From: Gibbula magus
Taxonomy: Eukaryota > Mollusca > Gastropoda > Trochida > Trochidae
Reading direction: 5' to 3'
Assembly (NCBI GenBank): GCA_936450465.1
Contig: OW388304.1
Coordinates: forward strand, 6,640,700 to 6,704,699
DNA: 64,000 nucleotides
Part shown: positions 60,801 to 64,000 of the stretch, one piece after another
Numbering within the stretch: position 1 is the first letter of the stretch
Layout: each line of letters starts with the position of its first letter
Made by a program: the position numbers and the translations under genes
The notes under the pieces: model-generated
What the model was told of the DNA's origin: nothing
What the model saw: only the letters and a program-made list of their open reading frames with translations
Databases searched by the model: none

Positions 60801-61794
60801 ACATCACTATATTCACAGTAATAGTTCTCAATACAAATCGCAATGTATTTATTATTAAATGAAATGCTTTATAACTAATATGTGTCGTGATTGGTAAAAC
60901 CATATCAGTGTACATGTATTTCAAATGTTTTGCATGGGAATAAGTATTTTTCAAGTTATTGATAAATGGAAGTGGTGATACACTCGTCAAACTTTATAGT
61001 AACTGTTCCTATGAAGGAAACGGTTGGTTACACTGCATCTCTCGTTTAAAGTGAAATGTCTCCAGGGGGGTCGGCCCACATGTAGTTGATGCTGACGTCA
61101 ACTCACGTGCATACCTAACGTCATCATACAAACTACAAGATATTTCAATCAACGAGCAATACATACGACAGAAGCAGAGTCATCTCTCCAGATGCCAACT
61201 TAATTAAAGTTGAAGTTCAAAACTTTATGTGTTCACTTTCTGAAACACATGTTTTAGAATCCTCGTTTTCGAATCCTCTTGACAAAATGAGAAATGTCAC
61301 AAATGCAAAACATTCGGGTCAAAACATATCTTGAAAAAGCGATTTTAACAAACTAAGTGTATTTGAACTGGCTTACATGTAGAAATAAAAGTATCATATA
61401 CATCATAGGATGAAACTTTATTAAAGATGTGTGTATCAAACACATAATATTCAAAATATACTTTCGCTGATGTCAACTACAGTATTTGGTTTTATACTGT
61501 CTTTAAATGAGAGGACGTTTCTTTTGTACTTGAGTATACACGTAAGAAACACTATCACTTCAATGTTCAGGTGTTGCTGATTTTGAAAATTAAAGATTTG
61601 ATTGCAAATATCAGATGCATGTCTGCTCAGCACCAAAGGTAGCTTATATTTCAAGTTAATTCAGTAGATTATATCTACCTGTGAAGGCTCCCTGAAGGTC
61701 TTGCTATCTGAGTCCACCATGCGTCCACGGTGAGACTGGTGTTCCCGTACTTGGTCATCTCCACCAGACAGTTGAATACACACTCGTACTGATG
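51695..61794 (-). CDS. Receptor-type protein tyrosine phosphatase, linker and D2 domain (partial)
   Basis: A minus-strand exon chain reads from the end of D1 through D2: 61794-61679 (phase 0-2), 60760-60724 (2-0), 60389-60365 (0-1), 60144-60080 (1-0), 59279-59152 (1-0), 58067-58012 (2-1) and 51833-51695 (2-0). Matching features are QYECVFNCLVE (end of D1), KNRMWVDGNQDF, VRGHLLCESPHPGQEMLLWK (the ATQGPL...FW block), RPYTLHVQNA and the degenerate P-loop with KTGVMFCML. D2 domains of receptor phosphatases are usually inactive; here STDRKTG replaces the HCSAGxGRTG loop, so this is a pseudophosphatase if expressed. At least one exon between 60080 and 59279, and others between 59152 and 51833, are unresolved. 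D1 and the ectodomain lie outside the window. It may be a decaying copy. Confidence 0.6.
51834..57360 (-). repeat. 69-bp array: about 80 copies of an intron/exon boundary
   Basis: Each unit (minus strand) reads ATATATCACTAACT, then ATCCTCTGTTCCAG, then CTCCACAGACAGGAAGACTG and GTGTGATGTTCTGT. This is the last ~32 nt of the intron plus the first ~37 nt of the exon at 51833. A branch-point-like CTAAC, pyrimidine tract and AG are kept in nearly every unit. A ~1175-bp block (17 units, one of 71 bp) is duplicated at offset 1175 (53656 and 54831), and a 413-bp block near 52158 and 52571. Since 69 is divisible by 3, several frames stay open on both strands (up to 838 codons); I regard these as artefacts. 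Confidence 0.95.
57365..58011. other. Unresolved phosphatase intron/exon region
   Basis: One minus-strand frame at 57870-57985 reads TRITLTSYVLVYQHNDSG, SSYVPYLNALG, suggestive of the VR.YQ..GW block of a phosphatase D2. A usable acceptor is lacking: the nearest candidates would leave introns of 17-45 nt. It may be a decayed exon. Confidence 0.3.
58012..58067 (-). CDS. Candidate phosphatase D2 exon (56 nt)
   Basis: Acceptor CGTGTTAG, donor GCAG|GTAAAT. It reads NEEDKSDTRPYTLHVQNA. NEE....(T)R.(F/Y)TL...N is the strand expected between the YWP and HFQY blocks of D2. Phase 2 in, phase 1 out; the exon upstream that should end in phase 2 was not found. Confidence 0.4.
59152..59279 (-). CDS. Phosphatase exon: D2 substrate-approach block
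   Basis: Acceptor TTATCCTACAG, donor ACTCAG|GTATGT, 128 nt (2 + 42 codons). It reads HVVQSLRSVRGHLLCESPHP then GQEMLLWKLVDVNNVIVLDK. It lines up with the PTP block (I)NA..V......FI.TQ.PL..T...FW.LV....V..IVML. Confidence 0.6.
59280..59530 (+). repeat. Degenerate ~22-bp minisatellite
   Basis: About ten imperfect copies of GATAACACATTGTTACTGT(G/A)GGTTA; scattered copies continue at 59880-60000. It sits in the phosphatase intron. Confidence 0.7.
59551..59648. repeat. GGATCC-rich palindromic cluster
   Basis: Six GGATC(C/T)-type motifs in under 100 bp, with a perfect 14-bp palindrome GGTGGGATCCCACC at 59570-59583. Much more GC-rich than its surroundings; function unknown. Confidence 0.6.
60080..60144 (-). 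CDS. Phosphatase exon: D2 N-terminal KNR block
   Basis: Acceptor CTGAACAG, donor GCTCCT|GTGAGT, 65 nt. It reads GPVKNRMWVDGNQDFIVRTA. KNR is the conserved start of the PTP fold (KNR...ILP.D). Phase 1 in matches the microexon at 60389; phase 0 out does not match the exon at 59279 directly, so an exon is missing or an alternative donor is used. Confidence 0.5.
60365..60389 (-). CDS. Phosphatase microexon (25 nt)
   Basis: Acceptor TTCGCTGTTTCAG, donor TATGCAG|GTGAGA. It encodes MMLAEDYA plus one base. Phase 0 in and 1 out match the exons on both sides (60724 and 60144). Confidence 0.5.
60724..60760 (-). CDS. Phosphatase microexon (37 nt), D1-D2 linker
   Basis: Acceptor CCTTGCTGTGTAG, donor CTGATG|GTATGT. 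It encodes (S)QIELIITESNLM. Phase 2 in and 0 out match 61679 and 60389. The position fits the LE.QF..L linker between phosphatase domains. Confidence 0.5.
61679..61794 (-). CDS. Phosphatase exon: end of D1 and linker
   Basis: Acceptor CACCGTAAAG, donor CTTCACAG|GTAGAT, 116 nt. It reads HQYECVFNCLVEMTKYGNTS then LTVDAWWTQIARPSGSLH. QY.F...AL.E....G.T.I is the usual last helix of a receptor phosphatase D1 domain. The acceptor is moderate; CATCAG|TACGAG is an alternative. Confidence 0.6.
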
Positions 61795-61884
61795 CTTTAC
61801 GGTGAATGAACAATCTTGTATTATTCGGGGGACTTTTAACATTGCCATGAGCCAAAAGTTTCTGTTTCAAAACAAGACATTTAA

Positions 61885-62362
61885 AGGTGCATCCACTGTC
61901 CTTCATAAACTTTTATTTGGCTTTAATACATTCCAAGACATCACATGTACTGTTTACAATACAAACAAATTCATTCAGCTTGCATATTCATCCTCAATCG
62001 CCAAACATATCATAATTACTAGTTTCCAATTAAAATCGAGTAACCCTCATTATGTATGTGCAGAAACCGTACATGCACCGTAGTTATATGACCTATTGAA
62101 CATTATCAACCCTAATTTGTTATTTTGTCTGGTTTAAATAAGATTCCAAAATAACGTTGGACTCATTGGCGCGCGCCACACGCGGTGCATTGTCCGTTTT
62201 TTTGAACGGAAATCATTACTTTTACCTTCATATATATCGTCATATACTAAGTCGAGTATCATCAAAATGGTAGTTTTCGGTAACAGTTGGTACTTTTCGA
62301 TAAAATAAGACCATTTATAACGTTTGTCATATTTGACCCCCAACAACACAATGGATGTACCT
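61885..62362. mobile_element. TTAA-flanked MITE, copy 2 (478 bp)
   Basis: Same ends and interior as 24905-25394, with TTAA at 61881-61884 and 62363-62366. It lies in the intron upstream of the 61794 exon. Confidence 0.85.
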
Positions 62363-62421
62363 TTAAACCCAATTTGATAAGAGCTCTGTTTTTTTAACAA
62401 GAAGAAGTAAAGGCAATCGTA

Positions 62422-62436
62422 GTTTGATAAAACACT

Positions 62437-62470
<34 letters not shown>

Positions 62471-62486
62471 AATAAACAGTGTTTTA
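62422..62486. repeat. Poly-T tract inside an inverted repeat
   Basis: TAAAACACTGTTT and AAACAGTGTTTTA flank a run of more than 20 T, making a stem with a homopolymer loop. Confidence 0.6.
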
Positions 62487-62568
62487 ATGTGCCATAAAAA
62501 AGCTTTCAACGTTAGTAGCGCGGATGTATAACTTCACTTCTCATTGTGTTTTTTTTTAATCATGCATA

Positions 62569-64000
62569 CTTTTTTTTTTTTTTTTTTTTATTGGTTCCAA
62601 AGATTACATGTATATACATCAGGTAATGAGGCATATAAAACATAAAACATGTTTTCAGCATAAATTAGGTACATGGTAATGAATGAACATACTTTGTAAT
62701 CATCTAAGTACTGGGAAGAGAAGGCTCCATTTGTGAGTAAATTCTTCAATTTTATTATTTTTGGTTGCAATATGATTTTCCACAAAGAATATTTGCTTAA
62801 GAGTTTTTAAATATGAATGAAAATTGGGAGATATACTATTGATATTGCAAATGTAGATATGTCTTTTTGCAGCAATGATGATATGATTCAGTAATCTGTT
62901 TTGATGCAGAGTACCAAACCAAACCAGCTCTTTTGAAAACATCAAAGGATTAGGATATAAATTGTTAATCCAATTTTGCAAGTTTGTCCAAAATATCTGA
63001 GTCTCCTCACATTCCCAGTATACATGACAAACACTCTCATTTACTTCTTTACAGAAACAACATATACTATTATCAACTTTTTTCATTTTGAGTAATTCTC
63101 TTTTTGTGTAAATAATACCATGGAGGAATCTGTATTGAAAATCTAAAAGTTTTGTATCTTGTAATCCTTTTTTGTATATTGTAAATATGTTTTTCCAATC
63201 AAAGTCTGTTTCAGGAAATAAAAGTTGCCATTTGTTACACCTGTTAGGGTATTTGTCTTTGGTATTAAGTATGTCATAAAATAATCTACAACCTTTTGAA
63301 GTTTTTACTAAATTTAACTGGCATTCCGAAACATGTATGCATCTGATTGGGATGGACAAACAAAGGTTTAGAGCATGTTTCCAAGATTCAGGTATAATAT
63401 GAAGTAAGTAACTAAAATCCAAAAATGTACCTTTAATACTGTATTTCTCTTTTAAAGATTTTATTGATAAAAGACCAGTTTCATCACATATATCACTAAT
63501 ATTCACAATTCCTTTCTCTGCCCAATTCTGTATAAAATGAAATGAATTTTTAAAATTGTGGTTAAACCAAAGTGGTTGGGATATAATATCTTTAATCTTG
63601 TTTGAGTCAACATAATGTTTCATGTGAAACCTTTTCCAGGCTTTAAGAACATCCTGCCAAAAAGGATTTTCAATATTAAAGAGGGTTTCAGAATAAGCAC
63701 CAAAATTAAAAATATCTTCAAATGGTATATTGCATGGATTATTTTTTTCAAAGTTTTTCAAGTAAAATCTTAATGTTGAAAGTTTCAATGCATCAATAAA
63801 AATGTCTATGTCAATCATTCTCAATCCCCCTTCCTCATAGTTGTGTTTCAGAGTACTTCTCTTTATTTTATCATTTTTATCATTCCAAATGAATTTATAA
63901 AATATTCTATTGAGGGAAGTAATAAAGTCTGTTGGAGGGTTGGGCAGAGAATTGAAAATATGAACTAATTTGGAGAATGCTAGAGTCTTAATTACTGTTA
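62569..64000 (-). mobile_element. L1-like non-LTR retrotransposon, 3' part
   Basis: Minus strand: ORF end, about 110 bp of 3' UTR (62591-62699), then a poly(A) tail seen as a T run at 62569-62589. The 5' part lies beyond the window. The ORF is intact over the visible 1.3 kb, so the copy is young or selected. It sits in the phosphatase intron. Confidence 0.85.
62700..63998 (-). CDS. Non-LTR retrotransposon reverse transcriptase, C-terminal part
   Basis: The frame stays open from the window edge to the stop at 62700 (about 430 codons); the internal ATG at 63824 is not the true start. It begins LAFSKLVHIFNSLPNPPTDF then FYKFIWNDKNDKIKRSTLKH, EEGGLRMIDI, the post-RT region of L1-like ORF2 (K...LP..F...FIW.....I....L.....GGL...D). 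Further on it has CRLFYDIL, FQYRFLHGIIYTKRELLK, then the zinc knuckle CCFCKEVNESVCHVYWEC. The product acts in target-primed reverse transcription; endonuclease and catalytic RT motifs lie outside. Confidence 0.85.
   Translation of the reverse strand, partial: TVIKTLAFSKLVHIFNSLPNPPTDFITSLNRIFYKFIWNDKNDKIKRSTLKHNYEEGGLRMIDIDIFIDALKLSTLRFYLKNFEKNNPCNIPFEDIFNFGAYSETLFNIENPFWQDVLKAWKRFHMKHYVDSNKIKDIISQPLWFNHNFKNSFHFIQNWAEKGIVNISDICDETGLLSIKSLKEKYSIKGTFLDFSYLLHIIPESWKHALNLCLSIPIRCIHVSECQLNLVKTSKGCRLFYDILNTKDKYPNRCNKWQLLFPETDFDWKNIFTIYKKGLQDTKLLDFQYRFLHGIIYTKRELLKMKKVDNSICCFCKEVNESVCHVYWECEETQIFWTNLQNWINNLYPNPLMFSKELVWFGTLHQNRLLNHIIIAAKRHIYICNINSISPNFHSYLKTLKQIFFVENHIATKNNKIEEFTHKWSLLFPVLR

Overview
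The window is animal nuclear DNA. It is AT-rich, its genes are split into small phase-matched exons, and it is dense with eukaryotic transposons, satellites and minisatellites. The SINE family with a CTCACC-type tail, the Penelope-like elements with hammerhead ribozymes, the GAGTTATCTCCC-type repeats and the EGF/F5-8C-type receptor gene suggest a lophotrochozoan, most likely a mollusc. I cannot name the species, and no bacterial-style genes, operons or CRISPR arrays are visible.

Layout. 1-295 holds a tRNA-derived SINE. About 2.57-11.56 kb is a 188-bp satellite array of about 48 monomers, followed by a broken KIAA1958/DUF3504-like fragment. 13.4-15.8 kb has a TA microsatellite, a dispersed repeat and a MITE-like element. 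17.13-18.71 kb is a 39-bp minisatellite. 20.3-22.2 kb contains a Tc1/mariner relic and an internally deleted MULE-type transposase gene with a FLYWCH finger. 24.0-25.4 kb has a 170-bp triplication, a GACGGACA array and a TTAA-flanked MITE whose second copy lies at 61.9-62.4 kb.

The first host gene is on the minus strand (28186-34901). It encodes a receptor with an F5/8-type-C (fucolectin-like) domain, four EGF-like modules, one membrane span and a short tail with an ITAM-like tyrosine pair. This architecture resembles Draper/CED-1/MEGF-type engulfment receptors. Its first EGF exon carries a 7-nt deletion relative to its sister exons, so the copy may be broken. No signal-peptide exon was found. 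A cluster of four TGACGTCA (CRE) sites lies 1.9 kb upstream.

38.9-48.4 kb is transposon territory. Two copies of a TIR element (ends TAGTCCGGCAGCCA) each carry a decayed Penelope-like retroelement joined to the TIR arm at the same junction. Three hammerhead-ribozyme cores occur, the one at 48.1 kb with an intact core. A hairpin MITE, a reversed SINE and several duplicated segments fill the rest.

The second host gene is also on the minus strand (51695-61794 and beyond). It encodes the D1-D2 linker and degenerate D2 domain of a receptor-type protein tyrosine phosphatase, including 37-nt and 25-nt microexons. Just upstream of its 139-nt P-loop exon is a 5.5-kb array of about 80 copies of a 69-bp unit. 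Each unit is a copy of that exon's own intron/exon boundary: branch-point-like motif, pyrimidine tract, AG and the first ~37 nt of exon. This array of decoy 3' splice sites is the most unusual structure in the window.

The right end (62.57-64.0 kb) is the 3' end of a non-LTR (L1-like) retrotransposon on the minus strand, with a long open C-terminal ORF and a poly(A) tail.
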